The notes: generated from the letters alone by a model not told the origin. 64,000 bases of DNA from Phenylobacterium sp. (GCF_013822795.1 NZ_PNLB01000003.1:1-64000); one strand, 5' to 3'. Counted from the first letter of the stretch, positions 18,220 to 27,541 are shown. Translations and numbers: made by a program.

Positions 18220-20211
18220 ATGGACGCGGGCGACAAGCGAGTCGAACTGACCCTTCGGGGCTTGGCCCTGGGCTGCCTGATCACGGTCGTGTTCACCGCC
18301 GCCAACGTCTATCTCGGCCTGCGGGTCGGGCTGACCTTCGCCTCGTCGATTCCCGCGGCGGTCATCTCGATGGTGATCCTGCGAGGCCTGAAGACCTCGA
18401 CCATCTGGGAGAACAACATCGTCCAGACCGTGGCCTCGGCCGCGGGGACGCTGTCGTCGATCATCTTCGTCCTGCCCGGCCTGGTGATGGTCGGCTGGTG
18501 GACCGGCTTCCCGTTCTGGACCTCATTCTGGATCTGCGTGATCGGCGGGGTCCTGGGCGTGATGTACACCATCCCCCTGCGCCGGGCGCTGGTCACCAAT
18601 TCGGACCTGCCCTACCCCGAAGGCCGCGCGGCCGCCGAGGTGCTGAAGGTCGGCTCGGGTTCGCGCGATTCGTCCGGCGGGGCCGAGGCCAAGGCCGGAC
18701 TGGCCGCCGTGATCGTCGGATCGCTGGGGTCGGCGGCGATCGCCGCGGCGATGGGCATGCGAGCCCTGGCCGCCGAGGTCGCCATCTGGTTCCGCCCCAC
18801 TCCCACCACCGCGACTGGCCTGGCCGGCGGGCTGCAGCTGGCGCTGATCGGCGCCGGGCACCTGATGGGCGTCGCGGTCGGCATCGCCATGCTGGTGGGC
18901 ACGGTCATCGCCTGGGGCGTCGCGGTGCCGATCATGACCCACCTGAACCCGGCCGCCAGCGGAACCGCAGCCGAGATCGCCCAGGCGGCCTGGGCCCCTA
19001 ATGTCCGCTTCATCGGGGCCGGAGCGATCGGCGCGGCGGCGATCTGGACGCTGGCCAAGCTGGCCGGGCCGGTCTGGATCGGCCTGGCGGGCGCGATCCG
19101 CGCCTCCGGCCTGCGCGCCGCTGGCAAGGGCGCAGACCTGCCGCTGACCGAGCGCGACATGCCGATCTGGATCGTCGGAGCGGTGATCCTGGGCAGCCTG
19201 CTGCCGCTGGCCGTGCTGCTCTACAGCTTCCTAAACGCCGGCCCGTTGGAGAGCGTGATCTGGCCGCTGATCGCGGGTGGGGTGCTCTACGTCGTGGTCG
19301 CCGGGTTCCTGGTGGCGGCGGTCTGCGGCTACATGGCCGGGCTGATCGGCTCGTCCAACAGTCCGGTTTCGGGCCTCGCCATCCTCTCGGTGCTGGGGGC
19401 CTCGCTGCTGCTGGTGCTGCTGGCGGCCAACACCGTCGGCCCGACCGGCCACGCTGCGCTCGTCGCCTACGCGCTCTTCGTCACCGCGGTGCTGCTCAAC
19501 GTCGCGACCATCGCCAACGACAACCTGCAAGACCTGAAGACCGGTCAGCTGGTGGGCGCGACACCCTGGAAGCAGCAGGCGGCGCTGATCGTCGGGGTGG
19601 TGGCCGGGGCCTGCGTGATTCCGCCGATCCTCGACGTCCTCAACAAGGCCTTCGGCTTCGCCGGCGCGCCGAACCTCCACACCATTTCCGACCAGCCGCT
19701 GGCCGCGCCGCAGGCGGTGCTGATCTCGACCCTGGCCAAGGGCGTCATCCAGGGCGACCTGCCGTGGATCTACATCGGCGTCGGCGTCGCGCTGGGCGTG
19801 GTGCTGGTGGTCGTCGACGAACTGCTGCGGCGGACAGGGAAGTACAGCCTGCCGCCGCTGGGCGTCGGCATCGCCATCTACCTGCCGGCCGCCGTGACCC
19901 TGCCCGTCGTCCTGGGGGCCGTGGTGGGCTGGGTCTATGACCGCTGGGTGAGCCGCAAGCCGCATGGGGCCGCGGCCCAGCGGCTGGGGGTGCTGCTGGC
20001 CTCGGGCTTCATCGTCGGCGAGAGCCTGTTCAACGTGGCCCTGGCCGGGCTGATCGTGGCGACCAACAATCCCTCGCCCATCGCCGTGGTCCCCGAGGCG
20101 TTCCCCGAACAGACCATGTGGGCAGGCGCCGGCGTCGTCGCGCTGAGCGTGCTCGGGCTCTATCTCTGGACCGAGGCGCGCGCCCGCAGGCTGCCGCCGG
20201 ACGTGGGCTAG
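18220..20211 (+). CDS. OPT family oligopeptide transporter
   Basis: LRGLALGCLITVVFTAANVYLGLRVGLTFASSIPAAVISM, YPEGRAAAEVLKVG, many TM helices. Confidence 0.88.
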   Translation: MDAGDKRVELTLRGLALGCLITVVFTAANVYLGLRVGLTFASSIPAAVISMVILRGLKTSTIWENNIVQTVASAAGTLSSIIFVLPGLVMVGWWTGFPFWTSFWICVIGGVLGVMYTIPLRRALVTNSDLPYPEGRAAAEVLKVGSGSRDSSGGAEAKAGLAAVIVGSLGSAAIAAAMGMRALAAEVAIWFRPTPTTATGLAGGLQLALIGAGHLMGVAVGIAMLVGTVIAWGVAVPIMTHLNPAASGTAAEIAQAAWAPNVRFIGAGAIGAAAIWTLAKLAGPVWIGLAGAIRASGLRAAGKGADLPLTERDMPIWIVGAVILGSLLPLAVLLYSFLNAGPLESVIWPLIAGGVLYVVVAGFLVAAVCGYMAGLIGSSNSPVSGLAILSVLGASLLLVLLAANTVGPTGHAALVAYALFVTAVLLNVATIANDNLQDLKTGQLVGATPWKQQAALIVGVVAGACVIPPILDVLNKAFGFAGAPNLHTISDQPLAAPQAVLISTLAKGVIQGDLPWIYIGVGVALGVVLVVVDELLRRTGKYSLPPLGVGIAIYLPAAVTLPVVLGAVVGWVYDRWVSRKPHGAAAQRLGVLLASGFIVGESLFNVALAGLIVATNNPSPIAVVPEAFPEQTMWAGAGVVALSVLGLYLWTEARARRLPPDVG

Positions 20212-20858
20212 GGTTTCGGCGACAGCCGGGCGATGACGCCGGTCACATAGGCGCGCATGCCGCCGGCCATCGACACCGCCCCGTCGCTGAGCAGCCACTG
20301 CAGGCGCAGGCCGTCGAGCACCGCGGTCATGTTCGCCGCCTCGACCGCCGGGTCGAAATCGCCCGCCAGGTCGCCGGCGCGGCGCGCCTCTTCGAAGGCC
20401 TGGGCCAGCATCGCCCGGAAACGATCATAGCGGCCGACGAAGTAGGCGTTGATCTCCGATCCGCCCGACAGGTTCTCGGCCGACAACGTCACGTCGAGAG
20501 CGGTCAGGATCGGGTCGGCCTCCAGGTCGGCGCCGAACTCGGCCATCCGCTGCAGCAGGGGCAGCCCCTGGACGTCGCGGACCTTCTCCAGGGCCTCGTC
20601 CTGCTCGCGGTCGCCCTCGGCGATCACCGCGAGCAGCAGGTCGTTCTTGGTCGGGAAGTGGTAGAGCAGCCCGGCGTCGGTGATGCCGGCCTCGTGAGCG
20701 ATGGCCGCCAGGCTCGCCCCCTTGAACCCCTGGCTTGAAAACAGCCGCCGCGCCGCCTCCAGCACCGCCGCGCGGCGCTCACGTCCCCGTTGCTGCCGCG
20801 TTCCGGGGACGCTGCGAGCATCGGCCTCAACTTGCATCCTGGCCATCGACGGCATCAC
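20208..20858 (-). CDS. TetR/AcrR family transcriptional regulator
   Basis: RRAAVLEAARRLFSSQGFKGASLAAIAHEAGITDAGLLYHFPTKNDLL. Confidence 0.9.
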   Translation of the reverse strand: MMPSMARMQVEADARSVPGTRQQRGRERRAAVLEAARRLFSSQGFKGASLAAIAHEAGITDAGLLYHFPTKNDLLLAVIAEGDREQDEALEKVRDVQGLPLLQRMAEFGADLEADPILTALDVTLSAENLSGGSEINAYFVGRYDRFRAMLAQAFEEARRAGDLAGDFDPAVEAANMTAVLDGLRLQWLLSDGAVSMAGGMRAYVTGVIARLSPKP

Positions 20859-21691
20859 AACGCCGCGGAGCGCTGAAGGTCCCGCAACGGACGGAAGCTG
20901 ATCGGCTTGAAGCCCTGCTCGGCGACGAACGCGGCCATGCCGCGATCCATGGCCACGGCATAGTCACCGACGCGGATGTCAGGCTCCTTCTTGTCGTAGC
21001 CGCGCAGTTCGGGGCCATCCAAGACCGGGTGGAGGTTCACTTCGGCGACGCCGGGACCAAGCTTGGGCAGCACCGATCGCAGCAGGTCGTCGGTCGCTCG
21101 CCCCCACTGCGAGACGAACTCATCGTTGAAGACGACGCCCGCAGCGGCGGCCTGGTCGCGGCCGGCGAACCCGAGCCGCGCCTCCAGGCCCGGTCCAACC
21201 ATGCGCAGCGGCAGCTCGAACTCGGCCGCCAGCTCGACGTAGATTTCGAAGTAGCGAGGATCGATCTGGTTGGTCCCCATGTGCGAGTCCAGGTGGGTGA
21301 CGTCGACGCCCCAGGCCAGCGCCTGCTCGATCTGGGCCCGGCATTCGGCGCGGACATCATCAGGCGTGGCCCGGGCCGACACATCGGCGACATTGGCCGG
21401 CATGAAGCCGTCGGCGTCGTGCAGTGAAGCGCCGCCCGTCAGCGAACGCCAGCGATAGCCGGGATACTCCGCCGTGAGGGTCAGGTGGACCCCGAGATCG
21501 AGCCCGGCAAACATGTCGACGGCCTCGCGCGCCCAGGCGCATGGGACCATCAGCGTGCCGCTGGTGGCCAGGCCCGAGGTCATGGCCTCCAAGCAGGCCA
21601 GGTTGGCTGCATGGCTAGACCCGACGTCATCGCAGTTGAAGATCAGCAGGCGGTCGTGCGGGCCATAGCCCAGGCGTTCGACGAGGCTCAT
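20855..21691 (-). CDS. ChbG/HpnK (YdjC) family deacetylase
   Basis: LLIFNCDDVGSSHAANLACLEAMTSGLATSGTLMVPC, DVTHLDSHMGT. Confidence 0.85.
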   Translation of the reverse strand: MSLVERLGYGPHDRLLIFNCDDVGSSHAANLACLEAMTSGLATSGTLMVPCAWAREAVDMFAGLDLGVHLTLTAEYPGYRWRSLTGGASLHDADGFMPANVADVSARATPDDVRAECRAQIEQALAWGVDVTHLDSHMGTNQIDPRYFEIYVELAAEFELPLRMVGPGLEARLGFAGRDQAAAAGVVFNDEFVSQWGRATDDLLRSVLPKLGPGVAEVNLHPVLDGPELRGYDKKEPDIRVGDYAVAMDRGMAAFVAEQGFKPISFRPLRDLQRSAAL

Positions 21692-21701
21692 CGCGTCCCT
21701 C

Positions 21702-22973
21702 TCACCGGTAATTCAGGCCATGCGCGGCGAGCATCTCGTCGAGCATCGGCGCAGCGATATCGATGTCGCCGACCAGCGGGTGGGCCAGCAGCGCCTGCAG
21801 CGCCACGTCGCGGCTGCGCGTCACCGCCGCCTGCACCGTCAGACTCTCGTGCGTCTTCACGGCCTGGACGAGGCCGCGATAGGCCAGCGGAATCTCGCCC
21901 ACCGGCAGGGTTCGCGCGCCCTTGGAGTCCACATGGCAGACCGTCTCCACCGCGATGTTGTCGGGCAGTCCGGCCACCGCACCGTTGTTCAGCGCGCTCA
22001 TCACGATACGCGCCCCGCGGTCATTGAGGATGGCGTCGAGGGTGTCGAAGGTGACGCCGCTATAGCCCTCCCCGCCCCGTCGGATCAGCGCCGGCGGCTT
22101 GCGGTCCACGGCCGGGTCTGCGGCCTGCGCCAGCACCTCTGCCTCGATGTCCATGACCGACTGGGCGCGAGTGCGCTCGGCCGCCGCCATGGCCTCGAAC
22201 TCGGCCCGGCGATGGAAGTAGAGGTCGCCGTACTTCTCGACCGGGATCGCGCCCAGCAACGGGGCGATCTTCAGCGCGGAGGCGAACAGGGCGTCGTTGG
22301 CTGTGTGGCTGGCGGCCAGGTGGACGATGGCCCGGGCGGTGACGTCTTCGTCCCCGGCGGTGATCTGGTGGATGAAGCCCAGGTGGTTGAGGCCGACGCT
22401 GGCGATCTGCACCTCGCCGAACACTGGGGCGAGGATGCGGCGCAGGCGGTGCTGCAGCAGCGGGATCGAGGAGCACAGGCCGAGCAGCTTGGCGTCGGTG
22501 TGGTTCAGCACCGCCTCGGTCACGATACCGCTGGGGTTGGTGTAGTTGAGGATGAAGGCGTTCGGCGCCACGTCGGCGATCGTGCGGGCGATCTCGATCA
22601 TCACCGGAATGGTCCGCAGCGCCTTGAACATGCCGCCGGGGCCGGTCGTCTCCTGGCCGATCACCCCGTAGCGAAGGGGGATCGTCTCATCGAGCTGGCG
22701 GGCGGCCATGCCCCCGACCCGGATCTGGGTGACGACGAAGTCGGCCCCGGCGGCCGCCTTGGCGAGATCGGAACTCTCGCGGACGGCGATCTTGGCCCCC
22801 TTGGCGGCGATCATCCGGCGGGTCAGGCCGGCCATGACCGCCAGCCGCTGCGGATCGCTATCGGTCAGGCTGATCTCGGCGAGCGTCAGCCCCTGGCGGT
22901 CCAGCACCCCTTCGACGATCTCGGGCGTGTAGCTGCCGCCGGCGCCGACGATGCAAAGGACGATGGGACGCAT
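21702..22973 (-). CDS. Glycoside hydrolase family 4 (6-phospho-beta-glucosidase-like)
   Basis: IVGAGGSYTPEIVEGVL, NYTNPSGIVTEAV, GLCSSIPLLQHRL, NHLGFIH. Confidence 0.88.
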   Translation of the reverse strand: MRPIVLCIVGAGGSYTPEIVEGVLDRQGLTLAEISLTDSDPQRLAVMAGLTRRMIAAKGAKIAVRESSDLAKAAAGADFVVTQIRVGGMAARQLDETIPLRYGVIGQETTGPGGMFKALRTIPVMIEIARTIADVAPNAFILNYTNPSGIVTEAVLNHTDAKLLGLCSSIPLLQHRLRRILAPVFGEVQIASVGLNHLGFIHQITAGDEDVTARAIVHLAASHTANDALFASALKIAPLLGAIPVEKYGDLYFHRRAEFEAMAAAERTRAQSVMDIEAEVLAQAADPAVDRKPPALIRRGGEGYSGVTFDTLDAILNDRGARIVMSALNNGAVAGLPDNIAVETVCHVDSKGARTLPVGEIPLAYRGLVQAVKTHESLTVQAAVTRSRDVALQALLAHPLVGDIDIAAPMLDEMLAAHGLNYR

Positions 22974-23926
22974 CAGGCGGCCTCCAGTTCGGCGAGCTTG
23001 GCGAAGAACGCCTGGGGGTCGAGCCCGGCGCGGAAGGCGGCGAACACCGCCGCGCCGAGTTCCGGCGGCAAGGCCACCGGGGTCAGGCGCGCATCGGGCA
23101 GCTGGCGGGTCAGCATCTCGCCAAGCCGCAGCTGGAAGGCGGTCCCGCCCTGGGTGATGACGCCGCCGGCGAACGCCGCCTCGAACGGGGCGCCGATCCG
23201 CTCGCCCATCACCCGCATGGTCAGCACGTAGTCGTCGGCGGCGCGGGCGACCAACTCGGCGGCGGCGAGGTCGCCGGCCTGCCAGGCGGCGAAGACCACG
23301 GGGGCGACCGCCATCCGCCGCTCGCGCGCGGCCTCGTCGCGAAACGCCCATTCGGCGAAGCGTTCAGCCGGCACCGCGCAATGGGCCAGCACCCGCTCCT
23401 TCAGCTCGGTCGGTTCGGCGCGGCCGTCGATCATCCGGGCGGTCTGGGCGAAGGCGGCGCGGCGGACATCGAAGACCTCGGCGACGTCGAGGCTGTCATA
23501 GATCGCCTCGCTGCCGGGCGCAGCGCGATAGGCGGTGGTGACGCCGCTGCCGTGCTGAAACAAGGCGACCGCCTGCGCCCGCGATACGCCCCACAGCGCC
23601 ACGAGCCCGTCGTTGACCAGCTCCAGCCGGCCCTCGAGGCCGAAACGCGCGGCGATCAGACGATGCTGCTCAGCCTGTTCGTCGGCATAGTCGACCCCGC
23701 TGAGCCCCATGGCCACCCGCTCGACATCGCCCAAAGCCACCTTCGCCTGTTCGCACAGCCGGGCCAGCACCCGGCCGACGACCTTGTAGAAGCGCAGGTC
23801 GGGCAGCCCGACGATCGCGGCGCCGATGTCGCGCACCCGCGCCCGGACACGGCCCGTCTCATCGCAGAGCACCGCCGCCGTTTTGGCCCCGCCGCTGTCG
23901 AGTCCGATGAGAAGACGCCCGCTCAC
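22973..23926 (-). CDS. N-acetylglucosamine kinase-like BadF/BadG/BcrA/BcrD ATPase family protein
   Basis: LLIGLDSGGAKTAAVLCDETGRV, MGLSGVDYADEQ, NDGLVALWG, QHGSGVTTAYRA. Confidence 0.8.
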   Translation of the reverse strand: MSGRLLIGLDSGGAKTAAVLCDETGRVRARVRDIGAAIVGLPDLRFYKVVGRVLARLCEQAKVALGDVERVAMGLSGVDYADEQAEQHRLIAARFGLEGRLELVNDGLVALWGVSRAQAVALFQHGSGVTTAYRAAPGSEAIYDSLDVAEVFDVRRAAFAQTARMIDGRAEPTELKERVLAHCAVPAERFAEWAFRDEAARERRMAVAPVVFAAWQAGDLAAAELVARAADDYVLTMRVMGERIGAPFEAAFAGGVITQGGTAFQLRLGEMLTRQLPDARLTPVALPPELGAAVFAAFRAGLDPQAFFAKLAELEAA

Positions 23927-23956
23927 TTCGCCATTTTCCTGGTGACCGCTCAGTAT

Positions 23957-23976
23957 TTCCTAGCGAGCACTAGGAA
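23957..23976. promoter_or_regulatory. Palindromic operator TTCCTAG-N6-CTAGGAA upstream of the sugar operon
   Basis: Perfect 7-bp inverted repeat about 30 bp upstream of the kinase ATG. Confidence 0.55.
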
Positions 23977-24056
23977 TCTTCGCAACGGGCAAAGCGACGC
24001 CCTGGCGCCGCGCAGGACCTGGCGTCGGATTCCCGGGCCGAGCGGGTCCGTAGAAG

Positions 24057-24078
24057 CCCTTAAGGAGCACTCACGAAT
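24057..24078 (+). promoter_or_regulatory. CCCTTAAG-N7-CACGAAT element upstream of the 35-aa peptide
   Basis: CCCTTAAGgagcactCACGaAT; matches the element at 26384. Confidence 0.5.
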
Positions 24079-24129
24079 GTTCCGGCGGGGTTGAAAGCGT
24101 CACCGTGAGCTCATCACAGGAGCCCACCC

Positions 24130-24237
24130 ATGCCGTTCGACACTCTCTATCTGGCCTTGGTCGTCGTCTCGTTCTCGGCCTTCGCGCTCACCCTTGGCGG
24201 CGTCGCGATCTGGAGCGCGGGGGGCAAGAAGCGCTGA
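24130..24237 (+). CDS. 35-aa single-TM membrane peptide
   Basis: MPFDTLYLALVVVSFSAFALTLGGVAIWSAGGKKR; AGGAG Shine-Dalgarno; one hydrophobic helix and basic C-terminus. Confidence 0.6.
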   Translation: MPFDTLYLALVVVSFSAFALTLGGVAIWSAGGKKR

Positions 24238-24240
24238 GCT

Positions 24241-24849
24241 TCAGCCTCTCTCCGCCAGCATCGCCATGCGGACCAGCTCGGACAGGCTGGCCGCCTTCAT
24301 CTTGGTCATGACATTGGCGCGATAGATCTCGACGGTGCGCGGGCTGATCCCCAGATCGAAGGCGATCACCTTGTTGGCGTGGCCCGCCACCAGCCCCCCC
24401 AGGACCTCGCGCTCGCGACCTGACAGCGTGTCCATGCGGGCAGTGATTTCCGCCGCCTCAGCTGCACCCTGACGGTCCTTCTCGCCGTCGCGCAGCGCCG
24501 CATTGATCGCCGCCAGCAGCACCTCGTCGTCGAACGGCTTTTCAATGAAGTCGGCGACGCCGGCCTTCATGGCCTCGACCGCCAGCGGCACGTCCGCGTG
24601 GCCCGTGATCATCACGATCGGCAGGCGGAAGCCCTGCCCCTTCAACCGCCGCACCAGCTCGATGCCCGTCATCTCGGGCATCCGGACGTCGGTGACGACG
24701 CAGCCGCTCGTGACCTCCGGCAGGGCTTCCAGAAACGCCACGGCCGAGTCGTAGGTGCGCGACGTCAGGTTCGCGGCCTCCAGCAGAAAGGCCAGGGAAT
24801 CGCGAACCGCAGGATCGTCGTCGATCACATGCACCAGTTCGTCAGCCAT
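24241..24849 (-). CDS. fixJ: FixJ-type response regulator
   Basis: Receiver HVIDDDPAVRDSLAFLL...VVTDVRMPEMTGIELVRRL...GHADVPLAVEAMKAGVADFIEKPF and LuxR HTH LSGREREVLGGLVAGHANKVIAFDLGISPRTVEIYRANVMTKM. Confidence 0.92.
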   Translation of the reverse strand: MADELVHVIDDDPAVRDSLAFLLEAANLTSRTYDSAVAFLEALPEVTSGCVVTDVRMPEMTGIELVRRLKGQGFRLPIVMITGHADVPLAVEAMKAGVADFIEKPFDDEVLLAAINAALRDGEKDRQGAAEAAEITARMDTLSGREREVLGGLVAGHANKVIAFDLGISPRTVEIYRANVMTKMKAASLSELVRMAMLAERG

Positions 24850-26269
24850 CGAGTTCCTCGTCCGCAACGCTACGCAGCGTGAAATGGAAGGTGGCCCCGC
24901 CGCCGGGCGTGGTCTCCACCCAGATTCGGCCCCCGTGCGCCTCGACGATCGTACGCGAGATCGAGAGCCCGACCCCCATGCCATGCCGCTTGGTGGTGAT
25001 GAAAGGCTGGAAGAGCTGCTCGGCCACTTCCGGGCTGATGCCGGGCCCGGTGTCGGACACGGTCACCTGCGCCAGGTGGTCGGGGGCCGGCCGGGTGATG
25101 ATCTGCAGCTCGCGCCGCGGCGACTCCTCCATGGCGTCGATGGCGTTGCGGATCAGGTTGAGGATCACCTGCTGGACCTGAACCTTGTCGGCCAGCACGT
25201 GCTTGACCGCCGGGTCGAGATCGAAGGCCACCCGCACGCCGTGCTCCTTGGCGCCGACCAGGGCCAGGGCGCCGGCCTCCTCGATCAGCTTGGGCAGGCT
25301 CTCCACACGACGTTCGGTCTCGCCGCGGGCCACGAAGTCACGCAGGCGACGGATGATCTGGCCGGCGCGCAGGGTCTGCTCGCCCGCCTTGTCGAGCGCC
25401 TCGCTGAGCCGCTCGCGCGGGATCGGGTCGTTGGCCAGCAGCCGCACCGAGCCGCGCAGATAGTTGGCGATCGCCGACAGCGGCTGGTTCAGCTCGTGCG
25501 CCAGGGCCGAGGCCATTTCGCCAAGCGCGGTGAGCCGGGAGATGTGCACCAGCTCGGACTGCAGTTCCTTGAGCCGCGCTTCGGTGCGCTCGCGCTCAGT
25601 CAGATCGCGCACGAAGCCGGTGAAGAAACGGCCGTCGGCGGTGCGCATTTCACCGACCGACAGCTCCATCGGGAAGGTCGAACCGTCCTTGCGCAGGCCG
25701 ACGACGACGCGGCCCAGACCGATGATCCGGCGCTCGTGGGTCTCGTAGTAGCGCTCAAGATAGCCGTCGTGCGCCTCCTTATGAGGCGGGGGCATCAGCA
25801 GGCTGACATTGCGCCCGAGCGCCTCGGCCGCCGTCCAGCCGAACATGTGCTCCGCCGCGCTGGAGAACGACTGCACGATCCCCTGCTCGTTGATGAGGAT
25901 CATGGCGTCCGGCACGGTGTCGAGGATGGAGCTGAGGTGCGCTTCGCGCGCGGCCAGGTCGCGGTTGACGGCGGCGGCCTCGCGCCGCGAGCGCTGGAAG
26001 GATTCGCCGCCGACGACGATGGCTGCGGCGACACCGGCGAAGACCACCGCGCTGACGATATCGGCGTCGCTGATCGGCCCATGCCGTTGGGCCAGGAACA
26101 GGCCGCACCAGACGCCGAGCATCGCCGCCAACGCGCCCGGCGCCAAGCCCGAATGGGCCGAGGCCAGCACCACGGCCGGCACGAACACCAGGAAGGCGAC
26201 GCGGTCGCCGACGATCGGGGCCAGCAACACATGGGCGGCGACGCCGGCCAGGGTGGCCAGGATCGCCAC
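24842..26269 (-). CDS. fixL: Oxygen-sensor histidine kinase FixL (heme PAS)
   Basis: N-terminal TM helices; PAS SILDTVPDAMILINEQGIVQSFSSAAEHMFGWTAAEALGRNVSLLMPPPHKEAHDGYLERYYETHERRIIGLGRVVVGLRKDGSTFPMELSVGEM; LTALGEMASALAHELNQPLSAI H-box. Start uncertain (GTG at 26269). Confidence 0.9.
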   Translation of the reverse strand: MAILATLAGVAAHVLLAPIVGDRVAFLVFVPAVVLASAHSGLAPGALAAMLGVWCGLFLAQRHGPISDADIVSAVVFAGVAAAIVVGGESFQRSRREAAAVNRDLAAREAHLSSILDTVPDAMILINEQGIVQSFSSAAEHMFGWTAAEALGRNVSLLMPPPHKEAHDGYLERYYETHERRIIGLGRVVVGLRKDGSTFPMELSVGEMRTADGRFFTGFVRDLTERERTEARLKELQSELVHISRLTALGEMASALAHELNQPLSAIANYLRGSVRLLANDPIPRERLSEALDKAGEQTLRAGQIIRRLRDFVARGETERRVESLPKLIEEAGALALVGAKEHGVRVAFDLDPAVKHVLADKVQVQQVILNLIRNAIDAMEESPRRELQIITRPAPDHLAQVTVSDTGPGISPEVAEQLFQPFITTKRHGMGVGLSISRTIVEAHGGRIWVETTPGGGATFHFTLRSVADEELDG

Positions 26270-26383
26270 CGCCGCGCCGATCCAGACGTTGGACGAGCCG
26301 TTCTGCAGGGCGTGGCCTTCCTTGAACCTGTTGCGCCGCCTGTCCGATACCGCACCGGCGCGCGCGGCGAAGCTAGGGGATAC

Positions 26384-26405
26384 CCCTTAAGAGGAAGACA
26401 CGGAT
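26384..26405 (+). promoter_or_regulatory. CCCTTAAG-N7-CACGGAT element upstream of the alternative oxidase, overlapping inverted repeat AGGGG-ATA-CCCCT
   Basis: AGGGGATACCCCTTAAGaggaagaCACGgAT; matches the element at 24057. Confidence 0.5.
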
Positions 26406-26462
26406 TCTGTCCAAGCCCATGCACGCGTACCTGTTCGCCATCATCGGAGCAGGAGCCCGAAC

Positions 26463-27152
26463 ATGACCGCCCCCCTCGTCGACACCAGCGTCCATCACAA
26501 GCCGCAGGGCGTTTCAGACAGCGTCGCCTTCGGCTTCGTGAAGTTGCTGCGGTTCTGCGCGGACACCTTCTTCGCCAAGCGCTACGGCCACCGCGCGGTG
26601 GTGCTGGAGACCGTCGCGGCGGTGCCCGGCATGGTCGGTGCGACCCTGACCCACCTGAAGTGCCTGCGCCGCATGTGCGACGACAAGGGCTGGATCAAGA
26701 CCCTGATGGACGAGGCCGAAAACGAACGCATGCACCTGATGACCTTTATCGAGGTCAGCAAGCCGACGCTGTTCGAACGCTTCGTCGTCGTGGCCGTGCA
26801 GTGGGTGTTCTACCTGTTCTTCTTCGGCCTCTATCTCGTCTCCGCCAAGACCGCCCACCGCGTGGTCGGCTACTTCGAGGAAGAGGCGGTGATCAGCTAC
26901 ACGCACTACCTCGCCGAGATCGACGAGGGCCGCAGCCCGAACGTGGCCGCGCCCGAGATCGCCAAGCGCTACTGGGGACTGCCCGACACCGCGACCCTGC
27001 GCGACGTGGTCCTGGTGGTGCGGGCCGACGAAGCCCATCACCGCGACGTCAACCACGGCTTCGCCAACGAAATGGTCGGCCTGCCGCAAACCCCGGTCGC
27101 GCCCTGCCCGCCGCACGCTCAGCTCGAGCCGACCTGGAAGGCCGCGGCCTAA
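26463..27152 (+). CDS. aox: Alternative oxidase (cyanide-insensitive ubiquinol oxidase)
   Basis: [51 protein letters not shown] di-iron carboxylate motifs. Confidence 0.95.
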   Translation: MTAPLVDTSVHHKPQGVSDSVAFGFVKLLRFCADTFFAKRYGHRAVVLETVAAVPGMVGATLTHLKCLRRMCDDKGWIKTLMDEAENERMHLMTFIEVSKPTLFERFVVVAVQWVFYLFFFGLYLVSAKTAHRVVGYFEEEAVISYTHYLAEIDEGRSPNVAAPEIAKRYWGLPDTATLRDVVLVVRADEAHHRDVNHGFANEMVGLPQTPVAPCPPHAQLEPTWKAAA

Positions 27153-27154
27153 CC

Positions 27155-27541
27155 ATGGGAACCGCCGTGCGCCCTGCCCCGCTGCTTTTGGTGGATGACG
27201 ATCCGGCCGTGCGCACGGCGTTGAAATTCGCCCTGGAGATCGACGGCTACGAGGTCGAGACCTTCGCCGACGCCGAGAGCCTCGCGGCCCGCCCGCGGCT
27301 CCCGGCGGACGGCTGCCTGGTGGTTGATCTGCAGCTGCCGGGGATGGACGGGCTGGAACTGGTCGAGGTGCTGCGCCGCCGGGCTGTGCGGCTGCCGGCT
27401 CTGCTGATCACCACCCACCCGACGGCCCAGGTGCGCAGCCGCGCCCGCGCCGCCGGCGTCGACATCGTCGAAAAGCCGCTGCTGGCCGAAACCCTGGGCG
27501 AGGCGATCAACCGTGCGCTGACCGCCCCGCCGCCGCCCTAG
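27155..27541 (+). CDS. Single-domain response regulator (receiver only)
   Basis: [34 protein letters not shown]...[19 protein letters not shown]...VDIVEKPL. Confidence 0.85.
   Translation: MGTAVRPAPLLLVDDDPAVRTALKFALEIDGYEVETFADAESLAARPRLPADGCLVVDLQLPGMDGLELVEVLRRRAVRLPALLITTHPTAQVRSRARAAGVDIVEKPLLAETLGEAINRALTAPPPP

Noticed and set aside
24755-27541. 928-aa plus-strand ORF crossing fixL and aox
   Set aside because: Most of it is antisense to fixL or out of frame with aox; only its last about 129 codons (27155-27541) are the real receiver-domain gene
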